A stretch of 11,383 nt of DNA from Oscillospiraceae bacterium. GTDB taxonomy: Bacteria > Bacillota > Clostridia > Christensenellales > Aristaeellaceae. Under the pieces are notes generated by a model. The model did not search any database. It was not told the origin of the DNA and saw only the letters and a program-made list of their open reading frames with translations. Both the position numbers and the translations under genes were made by a program. The first letter of the stretch is position 1, and each line of letters opens with the position of its first letter. The DNA lies in assembly GCA_031266295.1 (NCBI GenBank), contig JAISBH010000104.1, positions 1-11,383 on the forward strand. Direction: 5' to 3'. Positions 6,250 through 11,383 of this stretch are shown here, one piece after another.

Positions 6250-6405
6250 TCAGTCCACCTCATATCAATTTTGCTACACCCTACTCCTGGCGGTTCGGCG
6301 TCAATGGGATATTATATTTTGCCGTCTCACGCAGTATAACGTGAGTTCAACGGGGTTAGCCCCCTTCGCCGCGCGGAGGGGTTAACCCCAGGTAGTATAC
6401 GGTCA
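6250..6405. promoter_or_regulatory. Intergenic spacer with hairpins and a weak minus-strand promoter
   Basis: Contains an imperfect 13-bp inverted repeat, GGGGTTAGCCCC with GGGGTTAACCCC (6352-6389, loop about 11), and a smaller CTCACG/CGTGAG pair (6326-6345). Neither has a good U-tract for the minus-strand gene ending at 6406. A minus-strand TATAAT lies at 6316-6311, about 60 bases ahead of the start at 6249, with only a poor -35 (TTATAC). This spacer is much longer than the 27-43 bp between other copies, so the gene at 5353-6249 may have its own promoter. Confidence 0.35.
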
Positions 6406-7125
6406 TTAGCCGCGTCCATCTCTCCATATCTTTGTTTTAATACCGCGCCGCTTGAAATCCAGCTCAATGCCGTTCGCGCGAAGGATGTCTATGCCGGGCT
6501 GCTGCCATTTACCATGGTAGAACAGGCCTCCACGCGGTATAGGAATGAAATAATTAGTGCAAACATAGAGGTTGTCATTACATAACGTACACCTATCGTT
6601 GCCTCCCTTCTCCCAGTTCCATATAGTCTCGCGCGGACGCATCGTGCGCATCAGCGTTTCGTACCGCCATATCGACGGGTACGCGGTTATCGCGTGCTTT
6701 TGTTCAAGCTCGTAGTGTGGAACCCCACCCTGTTCAACCCCATGCGTGCGAGGCCACCGCAGTCGAGACGCATCCGGGTTGCTTTCCATGAAGTTAAGAT
6801 TGTGGCTGATCACGTTCTGATTGACCGGCTCAGTCAGGATATAATCGTCGAGAGTGAAAAGGATAAAAGGCGACTTAATGGATTTAAACGTCTTGGCCGT
6901 CCGTTCGCTCCAGTGCGAGCGCACACCCTTACGATAGAATCGCGGGCACTGTATATCAAGGCCTGGGTAGCTGAACGTCTTTGTTTCAGAAGCGAGTACG
7001 ATCGGGTACGGGCAGTCCGGCCAATACTTTGCGAACAACGTGAAGAACGGGTTCCACAGGTCGGAGTACGCGTCGCAGCTGGATATATACAGCGTGCAGC
7101 GATTATCGAGAGCTACATTCTTCAT
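6406..7125 (-). CDS. Array family copy 3 (divergent, putative glycosyltransferase-like)
   Basis: 239 residues. Its N-terminal 60 residues are almost the same as copy 4 (DNRCTLYISSCDAYSDLW, KYWPDCPYPIVLASETKTF). From about residue 65 it diverges strongly: TLDDYILTEPVN (Asp93-Asp94, Phe replaced by Tyr), IWRYETLMRTMRP, and a Cys-containing insert DRCTLCNDNLYVC (177-189) found in no other copy. It ends KRRGIKTKIWRDGRG, which is also the end of the remnant at 9211. The pattern suggests a mosaic with a recently homogenised 5' half. GTG at 7134 is in frame, but ATG 7125 follows AGGTG by the usual distance in the AGGTGTGAATTCC module. No signal peptide or membrane helix. Confidence 0.93.
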   Translation of the reverse strand: MKNVALDNRCTLYISSCDAYSDLWNPFFTLFAKYWPDCPYPIVLASETKTFSYPGLDIQCPRFYRKGVRSHWSERTAKTFKSIKSPFILFTLDDYILTEPVNQNVISHNLNFMESNPDASRLRWPRTHGVEQGGVPHYELEQKHAITAYPSIWRYETLMRTMRPRETIWNWEKGGNDRCTLCNDNLYVCTNYFIPIPRGGLFYHGKWQQPGIDILRANGIELDFKRRGIKTKIWRDGRG

Positions 7126-7168
7126 GGAATTCACACCTGTCTTTTTCTTTTATTAACTTATTGCTTTA

Positions 7169-8122
7169 TCATCTTATCCGTCTAGGTTTGGCGGAACGAT
7201 GCTTCGGAGGTCTTGGTGGCCTGGGGCGTACCACGGCTGGCTTCCTTCTGCGCGGAACGGGGTTTGCGGCGCGAACCGGCGCGCGGGTCGGCGCATGACC
7301 GGTTTCGTGAAGGATTTGTTCAGGTTGTTGAACGGCAGGTTCGGTTTGGTGGCGGCGCTCCCATTGCATCATGAGCGAGCGAATCTCTTCGTCTAAGGCA
7401 TACATCTTTTTACTGACCCCGGCATACCCTCTTGGGTGAATGTCTATGCTGATATCGTTCATTTTCAGGATGTCCAAGCCGCGAGAACTCCATTTACCCC
7501 TACACAGCGCGCCGCCAAAAGGGTACTTGATCGGGAACCAATGAGCGCTGTATAATTTCTCAGGCCATCGTTTGCTGCGCTTCGTGCCTTCTATCTCCCA
7601 CTGCCACGGATTCTCGTGAGGCAGAATGGAGCGTATCAGCAGATCCCTGCGCCATATGGCGGGAAACGCACATACGCGCACAAATTGCTCGATATACTCC
7701 TCTGCGTACGGAGCGTATTTGCCTGGGCGGTGTATCCTAGAACCGAGGCGCCATTGGAACCTGCCTATCTTGGAATCGTTCTCCATCCAGTCAATGCTGC
7801 GATCCATGAACGGTTGATCCACCGGCTGGAAGATAAAGAAGTCGTCAAGCATAAAGAATATGAACGGACTGTTTATCGATTCAAGCGTGCGGATGTTGAG
7901 CTCACCCCATGGAGGCGGCGTGCCGGGTTTATAGAACCGGGGACACTGTATATCAAGGCCGGGAAAACTGAACGTCTTTGTTTCGGAAGCGAGTACGATC
8001 GGGTACGGGCAGTCCGGCCAATACTTCGCGAACAACGTGAAGAACGGCTTCCACAGGTCGGAGTACGCGTCGCAGCTGGATATATACAGTGTGCAGCGAT
8101 TATCGAGAGTGACATCCTTCAT
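7169..8122 (-). CDS. Array family copy 4 with basic proline-rich tail
   Basis: 317 residues. Complete family core: DNRCTLYISSCDAYSDLW (7-24), KYWPDCPYPIVL (33-44), WGELNIRTL (72-80), FFMLDDFFIFQPVD with Asp93-Asp94, FPAIWRRDLLIRSILP (153-168), GTKRSKRW (179-186), YPFGGALCRGKW (200-211). After about residue 262 there is a tail of some 55 residues rich in P, R and A, ending RPRPPRPPKHRSAKPRRIR. It is shared only with copy 5 and is predicted to be unstructured and strongly basic. Starts at ATG 8122 after AGGTGTAAATTCC; copy 3 begins 43 bases after its stop. Glycosyltransferase-like function is inferred. Confidence 0.94.
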   Translation of the reverse strand: MKDVTLDNRCTLYISSCDAYSDLWKPFFTLFAKYWPDCPYPIVLASETKTFSFPGLDIQCPRFYKPGTPPPWGELNIRTLESINSPFIFFMLDDFFIFQPVDQPFMDRSIDWMENDSKIGRFQWRLGSRIHRPGKYAPYAEEYIEQFVRVCAFPAIWRRDLLIRSILPHENPWQWEIEGTKRSKRWPEKLYSAHWFPIKYPFGGALCRGKWSSRGLDILKMNDISIDIHPRGYAGVSKKMYALDEEIRSLMMQWERRHQTEPAVQQPEQILHETGHAPTRAPVRAANPVPRRRKPAVVRPRPPRPPKHRSAKPRRIR

Positions 8123-8149
8123 GGAATTTACACCTGTCTTTTTCTTTTA

Positions 8150-9154
8150 TTATCTTATCCGTCTAGGTTTGGCAAAGCGGCGCCTCGCCGGTCTTGGTGG
8201 CCTGGGGCGTACTGCGGTGCTTGGGGGTTGCCGCCTCATGCGCTGCCTCGCCGGTCTTGGCGGCTTGGGGCGTACTGCGGCGGTATTCCTTCTGCGCGGA
8301 ACGGGGTTTGCGGCGCGAGCCAGCGTACGACTGATCTCGCGGCGGATTCGTTCTGGTCTTTGAGCGGCGGGCACGGTTTGGCGACTGCGATTCCATTGAG
8401 CCATGAGCGCGTCTATCTCTTGGTCCAAGGGCAGTTTCCCGTTGCCAGTATTGGCGTACCCTCTTGGGTAAATGCTTACGCTGATGTCGTTCATTTTCAG
8501 GACGTTCACGCCGCGAGGGTTCCATTTACCCTTCCACAGCGCGCCACCCCAAGGATACTTGATCGGGTAGCTATACGAGCTGTATAGATTCTCAGGCCAT
8601 AACTTGCTGCGCTCAGTGCCTTCTCTCTCCCACTGCCACGGGTTCTCATGCGGCAGAATGGAGCGTATCAGCAGATCCCTGCGCCATATAGCGGGAAACG
8701 CGCATACGCGCACAGTTCCCGTTAGATACTCCACTCCGTACGGAGCATACTTGTTTGGGGCGCGTATCCTAGCGCCGACGCGCCATTGGAACTTGCCTAT
8801 CATGGGATCGTTCTGCATCCAGTCCAGGCTGCGATCCATGAACGGTTGATTCACAGGCTGGAAAATGAAGAAGTCGTCAAGCATGAAGAATATAAACTGA
8901 CTGTCTATCGATTCAAGCGTGCGGATGTTGCGCTCGCCCCATGGCGACGGCTCGTCGGGTTCATAAAATCTAGGACATTGAATATCAAGACCGGGATAGC
9001 TGAATGTCTTCGTTTCAGATACCAGCACGATCGGATACGGGCAGTCCGGCCAATACTTCATGAATAACTTGAAGAACGGCTCCCACAGATCGGAATACTT
9101 GTCGCAACTGGAGATATACAACGTACAGCGATTATCCATTATATTGCCAGGCAT
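8150..9154 (-). CDS. Array family copy 5 with duplicated proline-rich tail
   Basis: 334 residues, the longest copy. The core is as in copy 4 (MDNRCTLYISSCDKYSDLW, FFMLDDFFIFQPVN with Asp93-Asp94, FPAIWRRDLLIRSILP). The tail from about residue 255 is basic and proline-rich and contains two versions of VRPxPPRPARxR, caused by a 63-bp tandem duplication in the DNA (8182-8217 against 8245-8280). It ends RRRFAKPRRIR, nearly the same as copy 4. ATG 9154 is preceded by AGGTGG at 7-base spacing. Copy 4 starts 27 bases after its stop, with a nearly identical spacer, so these two are a recent duplication unit. Confidence 0.94.
   Translation of the reverse strand: MPGNIMDNRCTLYISSCDKYSDLWEPFFKLFMKYWPDCPYPIVLVSETKTFSYPGLDIQCPRFYEPDEPSPWGERNIRTLESIDSQFIFFMLDDFFIFQPVNQPFMDRSLDWMQNDPMIGKFQWRVGARIRAPNKYAPYGVEYLTGTVRVCAFPAIWRRDLLIRSILPHENPWQWEREGTERSKLWPENLYSSYSYPIKYPWGGALWKGKWNPRGVNVLKMNDISVSIYPRGYANTGNGKLPLDQEIDALMAQWNRSRQTVPAAQRPERIRREISRTLARAANPVPRRRNTAAVRPKPPRPARQRMRRQPPSTAVRPRPPRPARRRFAKPRRIR
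8182..8307 (-). repeat. 63-bp tandem duplication in the copy 5 tail
   Basis: GCCTCGCCGGTCTTGG starts at 8182 and again at 8245, an offset of 63 bases (21 codons). About 36 bases match with two differences (8182-8217 with 8245-8280) before the units diverge. On the minus strand it encodes the repeated VRPxPPRPAR block. Copy 4 has one unit only. Confidence 0.7.
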
Positions 9155-9342
9155 ATAATCACCACCTATCTATTACTATTATTCTGCGTGCGTTCGGTAG
9201 AGTAATCGCGCTAGGTCTTCCATACCTTTGTTTTGATGCCGCGCCGCTTATAATCCATTGACGCCGCCATATCGCCGCGTGTGCGGTGCAGCCATGGAAT
9301 TCACACCTAGCTCTAATTACTTTGTTATCTTTCTTTTGTCAG
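9155..9342. other. Spacer between copies 6 and 5, containing a paralog remnant
   Basis: 188 bases without an intact gene. The central part (9211-9308) is the wreck of another family member, listed separately. The flanks are AT-rich (for example 9165-9185 and 9309-9340) and hold the ribosome binding site for copy 5. No terminator with a clear stem and U-tract was seen, so read-through from copy 6 to copy 5 is likely. Confidence 0.6.
9211..9308 (-). pseudogene. Remnant of an eighth array family member
   Basis: Three pieces of a family gene survive in order on the minus strand. First is AGGTGTGAATTCCATG (9308-9293), identical to the start module of copy 3. Next is a stretch encoding AHAAIWRRQ (about 9280-9258), matching the central AAIWRR block. 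Last is DYKRRGIKTKVWKT and a stop (about 9255-9211), matching the copy 3 C-terminus KRRGIKTKIW. The pieces are in different frames and most of the gene between them is deleted. Translation from the ATG gives only 14 codons. Confidence 0.75.
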
Positions 9343-10125
9343 TTATAAGCGATTCTTCCACTGCTTCGTAAGCTGGAGTATCTCGTTGTCCAATGGTTTC
9401 TTAACATTGCCGGTTTTCCATTTAGCGATCCCCCTGCGGCGGGTGTTTATGCTAATGTCGTTGATTTTCATGATGTCCAAGCCCAAAGGGTTCCACTTCC
9501 CCCTCCACAGCACGCCGCCCCAAGGGTACTTGATAGGGTGATAGGACGTGTTGTACAGCTGCTCGGGCCATGACCTGCTGCGTATCGTGCCCTCACGCTC
9601 CCACTCCCACGGACCTTCTTCCGGCAGCATGGAGCGTATCAGCAGATCCCTGCGCCATATGGCGGGAAAGGCGGAGATCCGGTAGGCCCCGTTCAGCGTG
9701 TCAACCCCATACGGCGCGTACTTACCCGGCGGGTCTATACTCATGTTGCCTCGCCATTGAAACTCGCCTATCATGGGATCGTTCTGCATCCAGTCCAGGC
9801 TGCGATCCATGAACGGTTGATCCACCCGCTCGAAGATGAAGAAATCGTCTAGCATGAAGAATATGAACGGACTGTTTATCGATTCAAGTGTGCGGATGTT
9901 GCGCTCACCCCATGGAGACGGCTCGCCGGGGTTATAGAATCTAGGACATTGGATATCCAGACCGGGATAGCTGAACGTTTTCGTCTCGGACGCCAGCACG
10001 ATTGGATACGGACAGTCCGGCCAATACTTCACGAACAGCGTGAAGAACGGCTCCCACAGATCGGAATACTTGTCGCAGCTGGAGATATACAATGTGCAGC
10101 GATTGCCGCGGACTGCTTTTTTCAT
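9343..10125 (-). CDS. Array family copy 6 (putative glycosyltransferase-like)
   Basis: 260 residues, close to the plain family length with no long tail. Core: GNRCTLYISSCDKYSDLW (7-24), KYWPDCPYPIVL, WGERNIRTL, FFMLDDFFIFERVD (Asp93-Asp94), FPAIWRRDLLIRSMLP, YPWGGVLWRGKW and MKINDISIN. It ends LTKQWKNRL, like the helix before the tails of copies 4 and 5. ATG 10125 overlaps the stop of copy 7 as ATGA. The bases before it (ACCACAAAGCC) have no clear Shine-Dalgarno, unlike the other copies, so translational coupling to copy 7 is likely. Function inferred from the family. Confidence 0.94.
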   Translation of the reverse strand: MKKAVRGNRCTLYISSCDKYSDLWEPFFTLFVKYWPDCPYPIVLASETKTFSYPGLDIQCPRFYNPGEPSPWGERNIRTLESINSPFIFFMLDDFFIFERVDQPFMDRSLDWMQNDPMIGEFQWRGNMSIDPPGKYAPYGVDTLNGAYRISAFPAIWRRDLLIRSMLPEEGPWEWEREGTIRSRSWPEQLYNTSYHPIKYPWGGVLWRGKWNPLGLDIMKINDISINTRRRGIAKWKTGNVKKPLDNEILQLTKQWKNRL

Positions 10126-11000
10126 GGCTTTGTGGTTAAGGCCTGTTCGTAAAATAACGCAGTAGGAACGGAAAAGACGCTACAAGACCCCTGCGTGTTT
10201 TTTCGAACAGGCCCTAGCTTAGGGCGCTTGGCCGCTTGCCATTCCTTGTACAGTTCGATCAGTTCGTCGTCCTGAGGCCATAGCCTGCGCTTGAAGGATA
10301 GTATACCCCTGCGGCTGAAATCCATCGGTATGCCGTTCATGCGCACTATCGCGCCGCCCTGCTTGCACCACCGGCCGTGCCACAGCACGCCGCCCCAAGG
10401 ATACTTGATTGGGTAGTATGGGGTGTCATACAGCTTCTCGCGCCATGCCTTACTGCGGACAGTGCCCTTCTTCTCCCATTCCCAAGGGCTTTCACGGGGC
10501 TTCATGGACTTGATCAGCGTATCCCTGCGCCAAAGCGCCGGGAACGCGCATACCCTGACATGCTCGCTGCGGCTGACTAATCCGTACGGCGCGTACTTGC
10601 CTGGGTTGCTGATCCACGAGCCCCTGCGCCACTGGAACTTGCCGATATCCTGGTCGCTCTCCATCCAGTCGACGCTCTTGGCGATGAACGGTTGATCCGT
10701 CGGCGCAAACAGGAAAAAGTCTTCGAGCATGAAGAATATGAACGGTGAATCGATCGATTGCAGCGTCCTTATATTGCGTTCACCCCATGGAGACGGCTCG
10801 CCGGGTTGGTAGAACCTAGGACAGTGAATATTAAGACCGGGATAACTGAACGTTTTCGTCTCGGACGCCAGCACGATCGGGTACGGGCAGTCCGGCCAAT
10901 ACTTATTAAATAATATAAAAAACGGTTCCCACAAGTCGGAATACGCGTCGCAGCTGCTGATATACAACGTGCAGCGGTTATCAAGAACATCGGCGGGCAA
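10122..11000 (-). CDS. Array family copy 7, C-terminus extended by an in-frame insertion
   Basis: 292 residues. Core: DNRCTLYISSCDAYSDLW, KYWPDCPYPIVL, WGERNIRTL, FFMLEDFFLFAPTD (Glu93-Asp94 in place of Asp-Asp), FPALWRRDTLIKSM, YPWGGVLWHGRW. Residues 263-288 are encoded by the inverted-repeat element at 10137-10214. Without it the end would read RPKL-TTKP and stop at the same codon. I chose TTG at 11000 as start: AAAGGAT lies 9 bases upstream and the N-terminus MPADVLDNRC parallels copy 5 (MPGNIMDNRC). GTG at 11009 touches the ribosome binding site. First gene of the minus-strand array; it overlaps copy 6 by 4 bases. Confidence 0.93.
   Translation of the reverse strand: MPADVLDNRCTLYISSCDAYSDLWEPFFILFNKYWPDCPYPIVLASETKTFSYPGLNIHCPRFYQPGEPSPWGERNIRTLQSIDSPFIFFMLEDFFLFAPTDQPFIAKSVDWMESDQDIGKFQWRRGSWISNPGKYAPYGLVSRSEHVRVCAFPALWRRDTLIKSMKPRESPWEWEKKGTVRSKAWREKLYDTPYYPIKYPWGGVLWHGRWCKQGGAIVRMNGIPMDFSRRGILSFKRRLWPQDDELIELYKEWQAAKRPKLGPVRKNTQGSCSVFSVPTALFYEQALTTKP
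10137..10216. mobile_element. MITE-like 76-bp inverted-repeat insertion with TA duplication
   Basis: The element runs from 10139 to 10214, with TA on both sides (10137-10138 and 10215-10216). The ends, both read inward, are AGGCCTGTTCGTAAAA and GGGCCTGTTCGAAAAA; similarity continues to CGCAG, with 21 of about 28 positions matching. It has no coding capacity of its own. The 76 bases plus one TA make 78, exactly 26 codons, so the host reading frame passes through it without a stop. TA duplication with terminal inverted repeats suggests a non-autonomous element moved by a TA-targeting transposase elsewhere in the genome. Confidence 0.8.
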
Positions 11001-11285
11001 GTGATTCACATCCTTTTAAAATCTATTGCCGCATGATGGAGAGGTGGTAGGACAAAGGGATAGAGAATAATTCATACATGTCCCACTCGGATATATTATA
11101 TACCGGGAAGGCGGGAAGCTCTTAGTGGTACAGAGCGTAACCATATCGGCTACTTAAATATTATATGTGTGGCGGTGATTTACGTTACTCTCTCTATATA
11201 TGACGGCTAATCCCGCCCCTAATCGGCTACGCCAAAGCTTGACGTATCCCACCTATCGCGGTATCCTGAGCTTGAGGGGATGTCT
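11001..11285. promoter_or_regulatory. Divergent control region between the array and the ABC transporter gene
   Basis: About 285 bases without a gene. On the minus strand a TATAAT at 11100-11095 would start transcription near 11088 and give copy 7 a leader of about 88 bases; its -35 (AAGAGC) is poor. Further AT-rich patches lie at 11154-11166 and 11193-11202. TCGGCTAC occurs twice as a direct repeat (11145-11153 region and 11223-11230). I see no tRNA, riboswitch or terminator of good quality. Confidence 0.4.
11239..11267 (+). promoter_or_regulatory. Promoter of the ABC transporter gene
   Basis: TTGACG (11239-11244) and TATCCT (11262-11267) with a 17-base spacer form a near-consensus vegetative promoter. 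The predicted start near 11274 leaves only about 12 bases of leader, beginning at the GAGGGG ribosome binding site. This is unusually short, so the true start could be elsewhere. Confidence 0.5.
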
Positions 11286-11383
11286 ATGCGCAAGACGTTG
11301 TCATATCTGGGCAGATACTGGCCGCTGGCTGCGGCGTCGCTCGCCGCGCTGACTGGCGAGGCTGTTTGTGATCTGTTGCAGCC
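11286..11383 (+). CDS. ABC transporter, N-terminus of fused permease/ATPase (partial)
   Basis: Only 32 codons are visible: MRKTLSYLGRYWPLAAASLA followed by ALTGEAVCDLLQP. The pattern of a short basic head (RKTLSYLGRYW), a hydrophobic first membrane helix and then an acidic residue leading to DLLQP is typical of half-size exporters of the MdlB/LmrA type, in which a membrane domain precedes the ATPase. The ATP-binding part lies outside the window, so the type is inferred from this opening alone. ATG 11286 has GAGGGG 6 bases upstream. An in-frame ATG at 11280 is too close to that site. It is divergent from the array, so a shared role (export) is only a guess. Confidence 0.65.
   Translation, partial: MRKTLSYLGRYWPLAAASLAALTGEAVCDLLQ

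Noticed and set aside
7616..8587. A 323-codon open frame on the + strand spanning copies 4 and 5
   Set aside because: It is exactly antisense to two well-supported family genes, crosses their spacer, has no ribosome binding site, and similar shorter shadows appear opposite the other copies. It arises from shared codon composition.
10139..10214. Inverted-repeat element considered as a transcription terminator of copy 7
   Set aside because: It lies inside the coding frame, has a long loop and TA-flanked ends, and the arms are those of a terminal inverted repeat, so a mobile element is the better reading.
11041..11240. Possible tRNA or riboswitch in the AT-rich divergent region
   Set aside because: No GTTCRA T-loop, no cloverleaf arms, no conserved riboswitch core; only short direct repeats and TA-rich patches.
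1..11383. Search for a transposase or integrase that could explain the repeats
   Set aside because: None of the open frames shows DDE, HUH, serine or tyrosine recombinase features. Any mobilising enzyme must be elsewhere.

Overview
The window looks like chromosomal DNA of a Gram-positive-type (Firmicutes, probably clostridial) bacterium. Evidence: strong AGGAGG-like ribosome binding sites, use of TTG starts, an Ala-rich hinge L7/L12, and an L10 leader with a built-in intrinsic terminator ahead of rplJ. The DNA is moderately GC-rich with AT-rich spacers. No transposase, integrase, tRNA, rRNA or CRISPR array was seen.

Layout. (1) 1-342: 3' end of an unrecognised + strand gene, followed by what looks like a decayed gene start and a palindromic repeat element (431-498). 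(2) 518-1775, minus strand: rplJ-rplL with its own promoter, L10 leader and attenuator, apparently separated from rplK-rplA and rpoBC. (3) 1810-2571, minus: first member of a repeated family of putative glycosyltransferase-like proteins. (4) 2768-5332, plus: a two-gene unit, an acyl-carrier-domain/AMP-ligase fusion followed by a BtrH-like cysteine acyltransferase candidate. (5) 5353-11000, minus: six more complete members of the same family head to tail, plus a small wreck of another copy at 9211-9308. (6) 11286 to the end, plus: first codons of an ABC transporter membrane subunit.

The main interest is the array of seven intact paralogs, all with the same N-terminal core (SSCD.YSDLW.PFF, KYWPDCPY) and a central [DE]D[FY] motif. 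Two unrelated kinds of small element sit inside the paralogs without breaking frame: a 63-bp repeat inserted twice in the copy at 5353-6249 (21 codons each), and a TA-flanked 78-bp inverted-repeat insertion in the copy at 10122-11000 (26 codons). An end very like that of the second element, joined to a core resembling the first, also lies downstream of rplL.

How the parts may work together (inference): the ligase domain activates a carboxylate and loads it on its own N-terminal carrier domain; the BtrH-like protein passes it to an acceptor; the paralogs could build or vary a glycan or other surface acceptor; the ABC transporter may export something, or may be an unrelated neighbour. None of this chemistry is proven by the sequence.
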